This document shows, piece after piece, positions 29,448 through 39,704 of a stretch of 64,000 nucleotides of DNA. Position 1 is the stretch's first letter. The number at the start of each line of letters is the position of its first letter. A program made the translations under genes and the position numbers. The stretch lies in assembly GCA_001512485.1 (NCBI GenBank), contig LFRV01000002.1, positions 42,311-106,310 on the forward strand, in the 5' to 3' direction. The notes below the pieces were generated by a model, which searched no databases, was not told the origin of the DNA, and was given only the letters and a program-made list of their open reading frames with translations. The DNA is from Clostridiales bacterium DTU069 (GTDB lineage: Bacteria > Bacillota > Clostridia > DSM-8532).

Positions 29448-29924
29448 GTGGGCAGAAAAGTTATGTCCAGGGATGAACTTCTGGAAAAGAAGGACGAATT
29501 ATTAGCCCAATACCAGGAAGAGCGAATAAAATCGAAAAAGCTGCCGCTCCTCACAAAGAAGGAAAAAAAGATACTGGGTATTGGCAAAGATGAGGGCAGA
29601 GCTGTTTTAAGGCATGTTGGAGTGTCATCCAGAAAAGCCAAACTGGTTTTGGATTTAATCCGCAATAAAGATATTGATGAAGCTTATGCGATCTTGAGGC
29701 ATACACCAAGAAACGTAGCGGCTATTCTTGAGAAGATGCTTAAATCAGCAGAATCTAACGCTGTTAATAATAACGGCTTGAACAGGGATAACCTGTATGT
29801 AGCCGAATGTTATGCAACACAAGGTCCTACGCTTAAGCGAATCCGACCGAGAGCGAGAGGGCGTGCGTTTCGTATCAGGAAAAGAAGCAGCCACATAACT
29901 CTGGTTTTAAAGGAAAAGGCGTGA
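29448..29924 (+). CDS. rplV: 50S ribosomal protein L22 with N-terminal extension
   Basis: The L22 core (from about residue 50: [20 protein letters not shown], ending [18 protein letters not shown] and SHITLVL) is preceded by a highly charged extension of about 49 residues, giving 158 aa against the usual 110 or so. The extension is genuine: its GTG start lies 7 bases after GGAAGGAGGA, and no other good start exists nearer the core. L22 lines the exit tunnel. The extension is lysine- and glutamate-rich and probably helical. Confidence 0.95.
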   Translation: MGRKVMSRDELLEKKDELLAQYQEERIKSKKLPLLTKKEKKILGIGKDEGRAVLRHVGVSSRKAKLVLDLIRNKDIDEAYAILRHTPRNVAAILEKMLKSAESNAVNNNGLNRDNLYVAECYATQGPTLKRIRPRARGRAFRIRKRSSHITLVLKEKA

Positions 29925-29940
29925 ATTAAGGAGGTTTTTT

Positions 29941-30603
29941 ATGGGCCAGAAAGTTAATCCGCACGGGCTGAGAATTGGAATTATCAAAGACTGGGACACA
30001 AAATGGTATGCCGGAAATAAAGATTTCGCAAACCTTTTGGTGGAAGATTATAAGATAAGGAAGTATATCAAAAAGAAACTGTATATTGCCGGCGTCGCCA
30101 GGATAGAAATTGAACGTGCGGCCAATAAGATCAAGTTAAACATCCATACCGCAAAACCCGGTCTTGTAATCGGAAAAGGCGGCACTGGGATTGAACAGCT
30201 GCGCCATGAAGTGGAAAAGCTCACAGGGAAGAATGTTCTTGTGAACATTACCGAAATCAAGACGCCGGAGACAAACGCGCAATTAGTAGCCGAGAATATA
30301 GCCGGGCAGTTGGAAAGGAGAATATCTTTCCGTCGAGCTATGAAACAGGCTATGTCAAGGGCGATGAAGTTTGGAGCGAAGGGTATAAAGACTTCGGTTT
30401 CAGGACGTCTTGGCGGTGCTGAAATCGCCAGAACGGAGCATTACCATGAAGGAACGATACCTCTTCAGACTTTGCGGGCCGATATAGATTACGGTTTTGC
30501 GGAAGCCGATACGACATATGGAAAAATCGGCGTCAAGGTTTGGATATACAAGGGTGAAGTACTTCCCGTCAAAAAAGACAAAAAGGAAGGGGGAGACAAA
30601 TAA
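29941..30603 (+). CDS. rpsC: 30S ribosomal protein S3
   Basis: S3 (220 aa) lies at the mRNA entrance. [19 protein letters not shown] at the start, the KH motif [15 protein letters not shown] and [12 protein letters not shown] identify it. The ATG follows AAGGAGG. Its stop overlaps the rplP start by one base. Confidence 0.97.
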   Translation: MGQKVNPHGLRIGIIKDWDTKWYAGNKDFANLLVEDYKIRKYIKKKLYIAGVARIEIERAANKIKLNIHTAKPGLVIGKGGTGIEQLRHEVEKLTGKNVLVNITEIKTPETNAQLVAENIAGQLERRISFRRAMKQAMSRAMKFGAKGIKTSVSGRLGGAEIARTEHYHEGTIPLQTLRADIDYGFAEADTTYGKIGVKVWIYKGEVLPVKKDKKEGGDK

Positions 30604-31034
30604 TGTTGATGCCCAAGAAGGTTAAATATAGACGTGTGCAAAGAGGAAGAATGAAAGGCAAAGCAACGCGCGGCAACGTGGTAGCTGACGGCGATTTCGG
30701 TCTTCAGGCCGCTGAGCCTGGATGGGTTACGAGCAATCAGATAGAGGCGGCTCGTGTTGCCATGACCAGGTATATTAGAAGAGGCGGAAAGGTCTGGATA
30801 AAAATTTTCCCGGACAAACCGGTTTCGAAAAAACCTGCAGAGACCCGTATGGGAAGCGGTAAAGGAGCTCCGGAGTACTGGGTTGCGGTAGTAAAACCGG
30901 GCCGTGTAATGTTTGAAATAGCCGGCATAAGTGAAGAGATGGCCAGGGAGGCACTGCGTTTGGCTTCCCATAAACTGCCTATTAAGTGCAAGATAATATC
31001 ACGGGAAGAGGTAGGTGGAGCAAATGAAAGCTAA
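30603..31034 (+). CDS. rplP: 50S ribosomal protein L16
   Basis: L16 (143 aa) helps form the A site. It begins [19 protein letters not shown], the typical family start, so ATG 30603 is preferred over ATG 30609. It has the conserved [21 protein letters not shown] segment. It overlaps rpsC by 1 bp and rpmC by 11 bp, which indicates translational coupling. Confidence 0.97.
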   Translation: MLMPKKVKYRRVQRGRMKGKATRGNVVADGDFGLQAAEPGWVTSNQIEAARVAMTRYIRRGGKVWIKIFPDKPVSKKPAETRMGSGKGAPEYWVAVVKPGRVMFEIAGISEEMAREALRLASHKLPIKCKIISREEVGGANES

Positions 31035-31224
31035 TGAACTGAGAGAGAAAAGCATGGCTGAGCTTACCCAGGAATTGCAGGAATTAAAGAGTGAGCTTTT
31101 TAAACTACGCTTTCAGCATGCGACTAATCAACTGGATAATCCTATGAAGCTGAAAAGCGTGAAAAAGGATATAGCCCGTGTAAAAACAGTGATCAGGGAA
31201 ATGGAACTGGGGATTAAACGGTAA
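31024..31224 (+). CDS. rpmC: 50S ribosomal protein L29
   Basis: L29 (66 aa) is a small helical protein near the tunnel exit. It begins [14 protein letters not shown] and has the typical [15 protein letters not shown] motif. ATG 31024 lies within the rplP end and follows GGTGGAG closely. The GTG at 31015 is an in-frame alternative that overlaps that site. Confidence 0.95.
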   Translation: MKANELREKSMAELTQELQELKSELFKLRFQHATNQLDNPMKLKSVKKDIARVKTVIREMELGIKR

Positions 31225-31247
31225 ACGCCGGAAGGAGGTTGTTTGAC

Positions 31248-31505
31248 ATGTCGGATAGAAATTTAAGGAAAACCCGTGTGGGCAAGGTTGTCAGCGATAA
31301 AATGGATAAAACGATTGTTGTGGCGGTTGTCGATAACGTAAAACATCCGCTGTACAAAAAGATTATAAAAAGAACATACAAGCTTAAAGCCCATGACGAA
31401 GAGAATATATGCAAAGTCGGCGACAAAGTCAGGGTAATGGAAACAAGGCCTCTTTCAAAACAAAAAAGATGGCGTTTGGTGGAAATAGTCGAAAAAGCGA
31501 AGTAA
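31248..31505 (+). CDS. rpsQ: 30S ribosomal protein S17
   Basis: S17 (85 aa) is a primary 16S rRNA binder. It has [17 protein letters not shown] and [23 protein letters not shown] 31248 is chosen because GAAGGAGGT ends 8 bases upstream. It is the last gene of the S10 section. Confidence 0.97.
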   Translation: MSDRNLRKTRVGKVVSDKMDKTIVVAVVDNVKHPLYKKIIKRTYKLKAHDEENICKVGDKVRVMETRPLSKQKRWRLVEIVEKAK

Positions 31506-31516
31506 CAGGCTTAACA

Positions 31517-31555
31517 GCCGGTTAATCGAAATATATGGTGTATGTTCGAACCGGC
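31517..31555 (+). promoter_or_regulatory. Hairpin at the S10-spc boundary
   Basis: GCCGGTT (31517-31523) pairs with AACCGGC (31549-31555), extended inside by CGAA/TTCG. No T-run follows. It lies between rpsQ and rplN, where the spc section begins. Confidence 0.45.
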
Positions 31556-31616
31556 AATATTTAATCTCGACAAAATTTTGAAGCAGCACTAATTATTATT
31601 GAAGGAGGTGCCGGAA

Positions 31617-31985
31617 ATGATTCAGATGCAGACAATGCTTAAATCCGCGGATAATACTGGCGCCAAAGAACTGATGTGTATAAAGGTACTTGGCGGCTCA
31701 AAACGGAAATATGCCAATATTGGCGATGTTATAGTATGTTCGGTAAAAAATGCGACACCCGGCGGTGTTGTAAAAAAGGGTGAAGTTGTAAGAGCGGTGA
31801 TAGTCCGTTCGGTAAAAGGTTTGCGGCGAGCTGACGGCTCCTATATACGCTTTGATGAAAACGCTGCCGTCATAATCAGGGATGACGGAACTCCGAGGGG
31901 TACGCGCATCTTTGGTCCTGTCGCAAGAGAACTTAGGGAAAAGAATTATATGAAAATCATATCCCTTGCGCCGGAAGTGCTTTAA
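31617..31985 (+). CDS. rplN: 50S ribosomal protein L14
   Basis: L14 (122 aa, standard length) forms an intersubunit bridge. It begins [19 protein letters not shown] and has [14 protein letters not shown] near the end. ATG 31617 follows GAAGGAGGTG. It is the first gene of the spc section. Confidence 0.97.
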   Translation: MIQMQTMLKSADNTGAKELMCIKVLGGSKRKYANIGDVIVCSVKNATPGGVVKKGEVVRAVIVRSVKGLRRADGSYIRFDENAAVIIRDDGTPRGTRIFGPVARELREKNYMKIISLAPEVL

Positions 31986-32082
31986 GCCAGGTGTATGATA
32001 TGACAAAGCAGGATCCGGTTTTAGCGCCGGAGAAATAAAAAGCTGTGAAAAAAGCTAAACCGTCAGGAGAGGAGGCGCCATA

Positions 32083-32427
32083 ATGAGGAACAAGATACAT
32101 GTAAAAAAAGGTGATAACGTGTACGTATTGAGCGGTAAGGACAGAGGCAAGAAAGGCAAAGTCCTTGAAGTAATACCGTCAAAGCGTATGGTTATCGTTG
32201 AAGGAATAAATATGGTAACCAGGCATGTGAAACCGAGAAACCAATATCAGCAGGGTGGTCTTGTAAATCAGGAAGCACCTATTTATGTCGATAAAGTCAT
32301 GCTGGTCTGTGACAAATGCGGAGTACCGACGAAAGTTGGCAAAAAGTATTTGGAAAACGGCTCCAAGGCAAGAGTATGCAAAAAATGCGAAGAAGTTATC
32401 GACATACTGAAAGACACCACGGATTAA
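32083..32427 (+). CDS. rplX: 50S ribosomal protein L24, four-cysteine form
   Basis: L24 (114 aa) is an early assembly protein. The KOW motif [18 protein letters not shown] is typical. The C-terminal half contains two CxxC pairs, Cys76/79 and Cys99/102, so this is a form likely to bind zinc. Many L24 proteins lack these cysteines. The ATG follows GGAGAGGAGGCG. Confidence 0.95.
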   Translation: MRNKIHVKKGDNVYVLSGKDRGKKGKVLEVIPSKRMVIVEGINMVTRHVKPRNQYQQGGLVNQEAPIYVDKVMLVCDKCGVPTKVGKKYLENGSKARVCKKCEEVIDILKDTTD

Positions 32428-32448
32428 TTGGAGGGAGGATGACCGGAA

Positions 32449-32988
32449 ATGCCAAGATTGGTGGATAAGTATAAAAATGAAGTTGTTCCGGCATTGATGG
32501 ATAAGTTCAAATATAAAAGTCCGATGCAGACGCCGAAGCTTGTAAAAGTTGTGCTTAATATGGGCGTGGGCGATGTAAAGGATAATCCCAAAGCGCTGGA
32601 GGCGGCGAGAAATGAATTGGCGGCGATATCAGGCCAGAGTCCCGTAGTGACAAAGGCAAAAAAATCAGTTGCGGCTTTTAAAGTCCGTCAGGGGATGAGT
32701 ATTGGCTGCAAGGTTACACTGAGGGGCAACAGGATGTATGAGTTTGTTGACAAGCTGTTCAACGTGGCGCTTCCGAGAGTTAGGGATTTCAGGGGAATTA
32801 ACCCGAATTCTTTTGACGGCCGCGGGAATTTCACGATGGGCGTGAAAGAACAGTTGATTTTCCCTGAAGTAAATATTGATAAGGTTGAAAAAGTTCGCGG
32901 TATGGATATAACATTTGTCACCACAGCTAAATCCGACGAGGAAGCAAAAGAGCTTCTTGAGCTTCTCGGAATGCCGTTCAGCCATTAA
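32449..32988 (+). CDS. rplE: 50S ribosomal protein L5
   Basis: L5 (179 aa) binds 5S rRNA in the central protuberance. [22 protein letters not shown]-like [14 protein letters not shown] and [16 protein letters not shown] are typical. The ATG follows GGAGGGAGGA. Confidence 0.97.
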   Translation: MPRLVDKYKNEVVPALMDKFKYKSPMQTPKLVKVVLNMGVGDVKDNPKALEAARNELAAISGQSPVVTKAKKSVAAFKVRQGMSIGCKVTLRGNRMYEFVDKLFNVALPRVRDFRGINPNSFDGRGNFTMGVKEQLIFPEVNIDKVEKVRGMDITFVTTAKSDEEAKELLELLGMPFSH

Positions 32989-33002
32989 GGGAGGTATATA
33001 GT

Positions 33003-33188
33003 TTGGCCAAGAAATCATTGATCCACAAACAAAAATTACAGCCTAAATATTCAACCCGTTACTACAACCGGTGTAAAATATGCGGAAGGCCCCACGCGTA
33101 TATGCGGAAGTTCGGCATATGCCGTTTGTGTTTCAGGGAATTGGCTTATAAAGGCCAGATACCCGGTGTTAAAAAAGCCAGTTGGTAA
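33003..33188 (+). CDS. rpsZ: 30S ribosomal protein S14, zinc-binding type
   Basis: S14 (61 aa) is the short, zinc-binding form. Cysteines 24, 27, 40 and 43 in [11 protein letters not shown]...[10 protein letters not shown] form the metal site. The TTG start is supported by GGGAGGT 6-8 bases upstream and by the family start [11 protein letters not shown]. No second, zinc-free S14 is seen in the window. Confidence 0.96.
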   Translation: MAKKSLIHKQKLQPKYSTRYYNRCKICGRPHAYMRKFGICRLCFRELAYKGQIPGVKKASW

Positions 33189-33212
33189 CAGTCCTGAAAG
33201 GAGGTCGTAACG

Positions 33213-33611
33213 ATGCACGCAACTGACGTAATAGCGGATATGCTAACAAGAATCAGGAACGCTGCGAATTCAAGGCATGAAACGGTTGATATTCCGGCGT
33301 CGAACCTGAAAAGAAGGATTGCGCAAATTCTTGAGGAAGAAGGATATATTAAAGGATTTACTGAAATAAACGACAATAAGCAGGGTGTTATTCGCATTAC
33401 GCTTAAATACACCGATAATAAGCGAAATGTTATTTCAGGAATTAAAAGGATTTCAAAACCCGGTCTGAGAGTATATGCCGGGAAGGATGAGCTTCCTAAG
33501 GTTTTAGGCGGATTGGGTATTGCTATTATTTCAACGTCGAAAGGCGTTATGACGGATAAGGCGGCCAGAAAAGAAGGTGTAGGCGGGGAGGTTCTCGCAT
33601 TTGTCTGGTAG
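33213..33611 (+). CDS. rpsH: 30S ribosomal protein S8
   Basis: S8 (132 aa) binds the central domain of 16S rRNA and in E. coli represses the spc operon. [13 protein letters not shown] at the start and the family end [11 protein letters not shown] are present. The ATG follows AAAGGAGGTCG. Confidence 0.97.
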   Translation: MHATDVIADMLTRIRNAANSRHETVDIPASNLKRRIAQILEEEGYIKGFTEINDNKQGVIRITLKYTDNKRNVISGIKRISKPGLRVYAGKDELPKVLGGLGIAIISTSKGVMTDKAARKEGVGGEVLAFVW

Positions 33612-33695
33612 CCAAAAAACAGTTTTATCAAAATTGTTCTGAAAAGGATGGACAAAAAGGTCCGTCTTCAATATAAGAACGGAGGTGCTATTATA

Positions 33696-34238
33696 ATGTC
33701 ACGTGTTGGAAAAAAGCCGGTGGTTATACCATCCGGAGTAGATATTAAGATCAGCGGTAAAGAAATAACCGTAAAAGGCCCGAAAGGTACACTCACTCAG
33801 GCTTTACACCCGGATATGACCATTGAACAGGAAGGAAACGAGATACTGGTCAAAAGGCCGAGTGATCAAAAGAAGCACAAAGCGCTTCATGGACTTACCC
33901 GCTCAATTATCAGCAATATGGTGACAGGCGTGACCGATGGTTTTTCAAAAACGCTTGAAGTTAACGGTGTCGGGTACAGGGCACAAAAGCAAGGGAAAAA
34001 GCTTATATTAACCGTAGGGTATTCCCATCTTGTTGAGATAGAGGAACCCTCCGGAATTTCCATTGATGTCCCTAACCCAAACCATATTATTGTCAGCGGC
34101 ATAGATAAGCAATTAGTCGGCGAGATCGCGGCGAAAATCCGCAGGACGAGACCGCCTGAACCATATAAAGGCAAGGGAATCAAGTATGCTGATGAAGTCA
34201 TCCTTAGAAAAGAAGGGAAAGCGGGAGTTAAGAAATAG
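33696..34238 (+). CDS. rplF: 50S ribosomal protein L6
   Basis: L6 (180 aa) lies near the factor-binding site. It begins [17 protein letters not shown] and has [23 protein letters not shown] and [19 protein letters not shown] 33696 follows ACGGAGGTG. The upstream in-frame ATG at 33648 precedes that site and is rejected. Confidence 0.97.
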   Translation: MSRVGKKPVVIPSGVDIKISGKEITVKGPKGTLTQALHPDMTIEQEGNEILVKRPSDQKKHKALHGLTRSIISNMVTGVTDGFSKTLEVNGVGYRAQKQGKKLILTVGYSHLVEIEEPSGISIDVPNPNHIIVSGIDKQLVGEIAAKIRRTRPPEPYKGKGIKYADEVILRKEGKAGVKK

Positions 34239-34255
34239 GAAGGAGTGAGTGTTTT

Positions 34256-34624
34256 ATGATAAAGATGCAGGACAGAAACAAGGTCCGTTTAAGGAAGCAT
34301 ACACGCGTACGCAAAAAGATAACAGGGACGCCTGAACGTCCGAGGTTGTGCGTTTTTAGAAGCCTTAAGCATATTTACGCGCAGATTATTGATGACATTT
34401 CCGGTACAACGCTTGTTGCCGCTTCTACACTGGATGAAGCGCTGAAGGAGAAAGCAGGCAGTACCGGGAACAAGAGCGCAGCGCGAGAAGTTGGTAAATT
34501 AATCGGCACTAAAGCCATTGAAAAAGGAATAAAGCAAGTTGTATTTGACAGAGGCGGATACCTCTATCATGGAAGAGTACGGGAGCTGGCGGACGGAGCA
34601 AGGGAAGCCGGCCTGGAGTTCTAA
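34256..34624 (+). CDS. rplR: 50S ribosomal protein L18
   Basis: L18 (122 aa) binds 5S rRNA with L5. The C-terminal [19 protein letters not shown] and the N-terminal basic tail are typical. The ATG lies 8 bases after AAGGAGTG. Confidence 0.97.
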   Translation: MIKMQDRNKVRLRKHTRVRKKITGTPERPRLCVFRSLKHIYAQIIDDISGTTLVAASTLDEALKEKAGSTGNKSAAREVGKLIGTKAIEKGIKQVVFDRGGYLYHGRVRELADGAREAGLEF

Positions 34625-34651
34625 CCGTTTGAATATAAGGAGGGAAATCAC

Positions 34652-35152
34652 TTGCAAAGAATAGATGCCAGCACATTGGACCTTAAAGAAAAAGTTGTAA
34701 ATATCGGACGTGTTACAAAGGTTGTAAAAGGTGGACGCAATTTCCGTTTTAGCGCCCTTGTAGTCATTGGTGACGAAAATGGTCATGTCGGGGTCGGTCT
34801 GGGAAAAGCAGCCGAAATACCTGACTCAATACGTAAGGGGATAGAAGACGCAAAGAAGAATCTAATGCGCGTTCCGCTTGTTGGAACAACAATCCCTCAT
34901 GAAGCATTGGGCGTATACGGAGCGGGTAAAGTTTTGTTGAAACCGGCTCCCGAAGGAACAGGAGTTATAGCGGGAGGGCCTGTACGTGCCGTATTGGAAC
35001 TCGCGGGTGTTCGGGATATCCGGACAAAATCGCTCGGTTCGAATAATCCCACAAACATGGTTCGTGCCACCATTGAAGGCCTTGCACAACTGCATACTGT
35101 TGAGGAATATGCAAAATTGAGAGGGAAATCAGTGGAAGATATTTTGGGATAG
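34652..35152 (+). CDS. rpsE: 30S ribosomal protein S5
   Basis: S5 (166 aa) supports decoding fidelity. It has [21 protein letters not shown] and [20 protein letters not shown]. The start is TTG, 7 bases after AAGGAGGG, and the protein begins [11 protein letters not shown]. Confidence 0.96.
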   Translation: MQRIDASTLDLKEKVVNIGRVTKVVKGGRNFRFSALVVIGDENGHVGVGLGKAAEIPDSIRKGIEDAKKNLMRVPLVGTTIPHEALGVYGAGKVLLKPAPEGTGVIAGGPVRAVLELAGVRDIRTKSLGSNNPTNMVRATIEGLAQLHTVEEYAKLRGKSVEDILG

Positions 35153-35164
35153 GAGGCTTTTTCG

Positions 35165-35344
35165 ATGGGCAATTTAAAAATAACGCTTGTAAGAAGTACG
35201 ATAAAATCAAAAAAAGATCAGAAAGCTACGGTAGAAGCTCTTGGTTTGAAAAAAATAGGCAGTTCCGTAACCCAGAAGGACAATCCACAGATTCGCGGAA
35301 TGATTAAAAAAATAGAGCATCTTGTGGAAGTGGAAGAAATGTAG
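35165..35344 (+). CDS. rpmD: 50S ribosomal protein L30
   Basis: L30 (59 aa) is a small protein of the large subunit. It begins [20 protein letters not shown] and contains [21 protein letters not shown], the family signature. The ATG follows ATAGGAGG, 12 bp after rpsE. The next gene starts 16 bp after its stop. Confidence 0.96.
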   Translation: MGNLKITLVRSTIKSKKDQKATVEALGLKKIGSSVTQKDNPQIRGMIKKIEHLVEVEEM

Positions 35345-35360
35345 GGGAGGTGAAAAACCC

Positions 35361-35798
35361 ATGAATTTATCAGAATTAAAACCCAGAGTTTCAAAAAAGC
35401 TGCCGACCAGAAAAGGCAGAGGAGAAAGTTCCGGAAAAGGTAAAACTGCCGGCAGGGGGCACAAAGGCCAGAAAGCGCGCTCGGGCGGCGGAGTCAGGAT
35501 CGGCTTCGAAGGCGGTCAGATGCCTCTTTACAGGAGAGTGCCCAAAAGAGGTTTTAATAATATTTTTGGTAAAACATATACTGAAGTGAAATTATCCGAC
35601 TTGGATATATTTGATAAAGGAACGGTTGTTAATGCCGAACTGCTTAAAGAGAAAGGCATAATAAAAAAGATAAATGACGGTATTGTAGTGCTTGGAACGG
35701 GAGAGATTACAAAGAGCATTACCGTTCAGGCCGCCAGGGTTACAAAATCGGCGCGCGAGAAAATTGAAGCTGCGGGAGGAAAGGTAGAGGTGGTATAA
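35361..35798 (+). CDS. rplO: 50S ribosomal protein L15
   Basis: L15 (145 aa) is a late assembly protein. It begins [20 protein letters not shown] and has the glycine/basic loop [14 protein letters not shown] and [18 protein letters not shown] 35361 follows GGGGAGGTG. Upstream in-frame codons overlap rpmD. Confidence 0.97.
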   Translation: MNLSELKPRVSKKLPTRKGRGESSGKGKTAGRGHKGQKARSGGGVRIGFEGGQMPLYRRVPKRGFNNIFGKTYTEVKLSDLDIFDKGTVVNAELLKEKGIIKKINDGIVVLGTGEITKSITVQAARVTKSAREKIEAAGGKVEVV

Positions 35799-35801
35799 AT
35801 T

Positions 35802-37097
35802 ATGGAAAACAGCGTGTTTTCAGCCTTAAGAAACGCATGGAAGATTCCGGATCTTAGGAAGAAAGTATTTATGACCATTATTATGCTTTTGATATTCCGG
35901 CTTGGCACACATATACCTGTTCCGGGGTTAAGTGCCGCCGCTCTTAGAGATCTGGCTTCCGGAGGGGGATCGCTTTTCGGATTTTTCAATATAATTTCCG
36001 GGGGCGCGTTTCAGAACGCAAGTATTTTTGCTATGTCAATCTCCCCATACATTACCGCCTCGATTATTATTCAGCTTCTGACAATTGCGATACCAAAACT
36101 TGAGCAGCTATCAAAGGAAGGCGAGCACGGCAGAAAAATATTGGCGGAATGGACACGTTATGGGACGGTTATATTGGGATTTATCCAGGCATCGGCGCTT
36201 TACACCGGTATCCGGAGAGCCGTGGTAAACCCGAGCGTATGGTCATACCTTACAATAACGCTGACATTTACCGCAGGTACGGCATTCCTTATGTGGCTTG
36301 GTGAACAGATAAACGAATATGGGATAGGAAACGGAATATCGCTGCTGATATTCGCAGGAATAATAAGCCGCGGTCCGGACACCCTTATTACGCTTCTTGG
36401 TTATTTGGAAGCCGGTATGTTAGGGGAAGGCGCTGTCGGATATATTGTCATCGGTTTAATATTGGTGGTGTTTATCGCATCCGTCGCGCTGGTTGTTTAT
36501 GTTCAGGAGGCTGAGCGCAGGGTGCCCGTGCAGTATGCGAAAAGGGTTGTCGGTCGTAAAATGTACGGCGGGCAGAGCACGCATATTCCGATAAAGGTTA
36601 ATTCGGCGGGGGTTTTACCTATAATATTCGCAATGTCCTTTGCTACCTTCCCGCCCACGATTATAAACCTGATTTGGGGAAACAGCGAAACAGGGCCGTT
36701 TTTAACATACCTCAAGACTATGAATGAAAAACCATGGTTTACGGTGGTTTATGCGTTATTGATCATGTTCTTCACGTTCTTTTATACCATGGTTTCGTTC
36801 AATCCGGTTGAACTGGCCAATAATATAAAGAAGAACGGCGGGTTTGTTCCCGGGATTCGCCCCGGAAAACCAACATCGGACTATATAGCGAAGGTATTGA
36901 ACCGCGTAACATGGTTTGGCGCTCTGTTCCTCGCGTTTATTACTATTTTTCCGTCTCTGCTTCAGATGTTTACCAAAATAGCAAATGTGTGGTTCGGTTC
37001 CACATCACTGCTTATTATGGTCAATGTCGCCCTGGAGACTGTTAAACAAATAGAATCGCAGATGCTTATGAGGCATTATAAGGGATTTTTGGATTGA
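35802..37097 (+). CDS. secY: Preprotein translocase subunit SecY
   Basis: SecY (431 aa) is the channel of the Sec translocon, with about ten transmembrane helices. RLGTHIPVPG in helix 1, the plug region after it, and the cytosolic loop AERRVPVQYAKRVVGRK are visible. It sits 3 bp after rplO in the usual spc position, followed by adk. Confidence 0.97.
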   Translation: MENSVFSALRNAWKIPDLRKKVFMTIIMLLIFRLGTHIPVPGLSAAALRDLASGGGSLFGFFNIISGGAFQNASIFAMSISPYITASIIIQLLTIAIPKLEQLSKEGEHGRKILAEWTRYGTVILGFIQASALYTGIRRAVVNPSVWSYLTITLTFTAGTAFLMWLGEQINEYGIGNGISLLIFAGIISRGPDTLITLLGYLEAGMLGEGAVGYIVIGLILVVFIASVALVVYVQEAERRVPVQYAKRVVGRKMYGGQSTHIPIKVNSAGVLPIIFAMSFATFPPTIINLIWGNSETGPFLTYLKTMNEKPWFTVVYALLIMFFTFFYTMVSFNPVELANNIKKNGGFVPGIRPGKPTSDYIAKVLNRVTWFGALFLAFITIFPSLLQMFTKIANVWFGSTSLLIMVNVALETVKQIESQMLMRHYKGFLD

Positions 37098-37179
37098 CAG
37101 CCTGATTGATATTGTATTGCGTTTTTATACTTGATGATGAAATGTTGTTATCTACAATCGGATAATAGGGAGTTATTTA

Positions 37180-37842
37180 ATGAGAATTGTTTTACTTGGC
37201 GCCCCTGGTGCCGGAAAAGGAACACAGGCAGGAATCCTGTCTAAAAGACTTAATATACCGCATATTTCCACAGGGGATATATTTCGTGCCAATATTCAAA
37301 AGGGCACAGAATTAGGGCTAAAGGCAAAAGAGTTTATTGACAGAGGAAAACTTGTACCCGATGATTTAACTGTCAGCATTGTAAAAGACAGGCTTTTAAA
37401 AGACGATTGCCAAAGAGGTTTTATACTGGACGGGTTTCCAAGGACAATTCCGCAGGCTGAAAGCCTTGATAATGAATTAAGCGGCCTTGGGATAAAACTT
37501 GATGCGGTAATAAACCTCGAAGTTCCTGACGAAGTGATTGTCCGCAGGATGCAGGGGCGCAGGGTTTGCGCAAGATGCGGCAAACCGTATCATGTTCTTA
37601 CATTGAAACCGAAGCAGGAAGGAATTTGCGATGTCTGCGGCGGTCCTTTGATTGTCCGTGACGATGATAAGGAAGAAACAGTCAGGGAACGCCTGAGGGT
37701 ATATTATAAAAATACCGAACCATTGACAGGGTATTATGAAAGTAAAGGGATTCTTTATAATTTTGACGGCACTAAGGATATAGAAGTTACTACCGGAGAG
37801 ATTATGAGCAAACTGGAACAAATAACCGGAAAGACAGGATAG
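37180..37842 (+). CDS. adk: Adenylate kinase, zinc LID type
   Basis: Adk (220 aa) interconverts ATP + AMP and 2 ADP. The P-loop is GAPGAGKGT (8-16). The LID domain carries Cys130, Cys133, Cys150 and Cys153, a structural zinc site usual in Gram-positive enzymes. DGFPRT binds AMP. It is in the conserved secY-adk-map order. Confidence 0.97.
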   Translation: MRIVLLGAPGAGKGTQAGILSKRLNIPHISTGDIFRANIQKGTELGLKAKEFIDRGKLVPDDLTVSIVKDRLLKDDCQRGFILDGFPRTIPQAESLDNELSGLGIKLDAVINLEVPDEVIVRRMQGRRVCARCGKPYHVLTLKPKQEGICDVCGGPLIVRDDDKEETVRERLRVYYKNTEPLTGYYESKGILYNFDGTKDIEVTTGEIMSKLEQITGKTG

Positions 37843-37851
37843 AGGATTTAG

Positions 37852-38613
37852 ATGATTACGGTAAAGTCGGAGCGCGAGCTTGATATTATGCGAAGAGCCG
37901 GACATATTGTAAAGATGGCTCTTGACAGAATAGAAGAACTGATTGCTCCCGGTATAACAACAAGTGAACTTAGCAGGGAAGCCGAAAGAATTATAATAAA
38001 AGCGAATGCCATTCCTTCTTTTAAAGGTGTCCCGAATCCATACGGGGGTATTGATTTTCCGGCAGCGATATGCGCGTCGGTAAATCATGAGGTTATACAT
38101 GGGATTCCTAACGATGTGCCGCTTAAAGAAGGAGATATTGTCAGCATTGATGTCGGAGCAATCTTTAACGGTTTCCATGGAGATGCCGCAAGAACTTTCG
38201 GAGTCGGGCGCATTTCACCGGAAGCCCGCAGGCTGATTGACGTTACGAGGGAGAGCTTTTACAAGGGTATCGAAATGGCAAAGGAAGGCATGCATATACG
38301 TGATATTTCATCGGCAGTACAACGGCATGTTGAAGCCAACGGGTATTCGGTTGTAAGAGATTTTGTTGGTCACGGGATAGGCACACAAATGCACGAACCT
38401 CCGCAGATACCGAATTTTGTTACATCAAGAAGAGGGCCGATGCTCAGGAAGGGTATGACACTGGCAATTGAACCTATGGTTAACGAAGGAAGCCCGGATG
38501 TAAAGATATTGGCGAACAAATGGACGGTTGTCACGATCGACGGGAAATTATCCGCTCATTATGAAAACACTGTTGCGATAACAGGAAATGAGCCGGAAAT
38601 ACTTACGAGATAA
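37852..38613 (+). CDS. map: Methionine aminopeptidase, type I
   Basis: Map (253 aa) removes the initiator methionine. The five metal ligands are Asp100, Asp111, His174, Glu207 and Glu238, all present. The conserved His79 in SVNHEVIHG is also present. There is no N-terminal zinc-finger extension. It starts 9 bp after adk. Confidence 0.97.
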   Translation: MITVKSERELDIMRRAGHIVKMALDRIEELIAPGITTSELSREAERIIIKANAIPSFKGVPNPYGGIDFPAAICASVNHEVIHGIPNDVPLKEGDIVSIDVGAIFNGFHGDAARTFGVGRISPEARRLIDVTRESFYKGIEMAKEGMHIRDISSAVQRHVEANGYSVVRDFVGHGIGTQMHEPPQIPNFVTSRRGPMLRKGMTLAIEPMVNEGSPDVKILANKWTVVTIDGKLSAHYENTVAITGNEPEILTR

Positions 38614-38771
38614 CCGGCAGCTTTAAAACGGAATCTTGAAAAATCGGGCAACTTCCTATAAAATAGAACGAGGCATTTTAAAAAACAACAGAATCAATTG
38701 GCTTTCTTCGTTGGTGTTTGCAGAAATTAAGTTTAATTGATAGAATTATAACTTTTAAAAGGATGGTAGAA

Positions 38772-39053
38772 ATGGATTGCTCGGAGCCTGTTATAGGCAG
38801 AGTTGTATATTCGAAAGCAGGCAGAGACAAGGGGAAAATACTTATAGTGGTTGGAATTATTGATGATAGTTTTGTATTGGTAGCGGACGGTGATATACGG
38901 CCGATTGAAAGGCCAAAAAAGAAAAGAATGAAACATTTGAAGTTTACGGATATTACCGTGGATTATATAGCGGAGCTGATTAATAAAGGCGATAAACCGA
39001 CTAATTCGGAGCTTAAAAACACTATTGCGGAGTTCATCGAACAAATTACTTGA
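38772..39053 (+). CDS. KOW-domain RNA-binding protein
   Basis: This small protein (93 aa) has a KOW-like fold, [20 protein letters not shown], similar to L14e/L24-type RNA-binding proteins that many Clostridia encode between map and infA. The C-terminal half contains a basic patch [16 protein letters not shown] 38772 is preferred because AAAGGA lies 8 bases upstream; ATG 38763 sits too close to that site. Its role is unknown, probably ribosome-related. The 158-bp gap before it shows no recognisable element. Confidence 0.85.
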   Translation: MDCSEPVIGRVVYSKAGRDKGKILIVVGIIDDSFVLVADGDIRPIERPKKKRMKHLKFTDITVDYIAELINKGDKPTNSELKNTIAEFIEQIT

Positions 39054-39075
39054 AATAATTAAGGAGGGTTATAAT

Positions 39076-39294
39076 TTGTCAAAAGAGGATGTCATTGAGG
39101 TTGAAGGGAAAGTTGTGGAAGCTATGCCAAACGCAATGTTCAGGGTGGAACTTGAAAACGGCCATAGGATCCTCGCGCACATTTCCGGTAAACTGAGAAT
39201 GCATTATATCCGCATATTGCCGGGTGATAAGGTTACGGTTGAAATGTCGCCCTACGATCTTACCCGCGGACGGATTACCTGGAGAGGAAAATAA
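39076..39294 (+). CDS. infA: Translation initiation factor IF-1
   Basis: IF-1 (72 aa, standard length) is an OB-fold protein that occupies the A site in initiation. It begins [20 protein letters not shown] and ends [15 protein letters not shown] 39076 is chosen because AAGGAGGG ends 7 bases before it and the family starts here. Longer in-frame starts overlap the KOW gene. Confidence 0.96.
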   Translation: MSKEDVIEVEGKVVEAMPNAMFRVELENGHRILAHISGKLRMHYIRILPGDKVTVEMSPYDLTRGRITWRGK

Positions 39295-39320
39295 TTACTG
39301 CAGAATAGGAGGGGCGGAAA

Positions 39321-39434
39321 ATGAAAGTTAAGCCTTCAGTGAAAAAAATATGCGAAAAATGTAAGATTATACGCAGAAACGGCAGAGTAGTGGTTATTTG
39401 CCAAAACCCGAAGCATAAGCAGCGTCAAGGTTAA
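39321..39434 (+). CDS. rpmJ: 50S ribosomal protein L36, zinc form
   Basis: L36 (37 aa) reads [15 protein letters not shown]... and ends KHKQRQG. Cys11, Cys14, Cys27 and His32 form the zinc site. The ATG follows TAGGAGGGG, 26 bp after infA. Confidence 0.96.
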   Translation: MKVKPSVKKICEKCKIIRRNGRVVVICQNPKHKQRQG

Positions 39435-39545
39435 TGTTTTTGTGCTGTTTACGTTTTTGTAATGATAAAAACAGCTCGGGAAATATCCGGGCTATCTGAA
39501 AATTAAGATTAATACGGCGCGGCTGAACAAATTTGTATAAATTTG

Positions 39546-39573
39546 TTGCCGGTTAATCTTTAACATATATATT
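39546..39573 (+). promoter_or_regulatory. Possible internal promoter before rpsM
   Basis: TTGCCG at 39546-39551 and TATATT at 39568-39573 are 16 bp apart, in the 270-bp gap between rpmJ and rpsM. The same gap has an imperfect stem AGCTCGG/CCGGGCT at 39473-39493 without a T-run. A separate start for the alpha section is plausible. Confidence 0.35.
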
Positions 39574-39704
39574 GTATTGGCTAAAGCCTTAATAATTGCA
39601 TAATGACTAAGTGAAATTTATGGTGTAAATTTTCGAGTATTACTAAATTTAACGGCCGCTAAGGCCAGTAAAAAATAATGCGACACATTCGGAGGTGTTA
39701 GACA

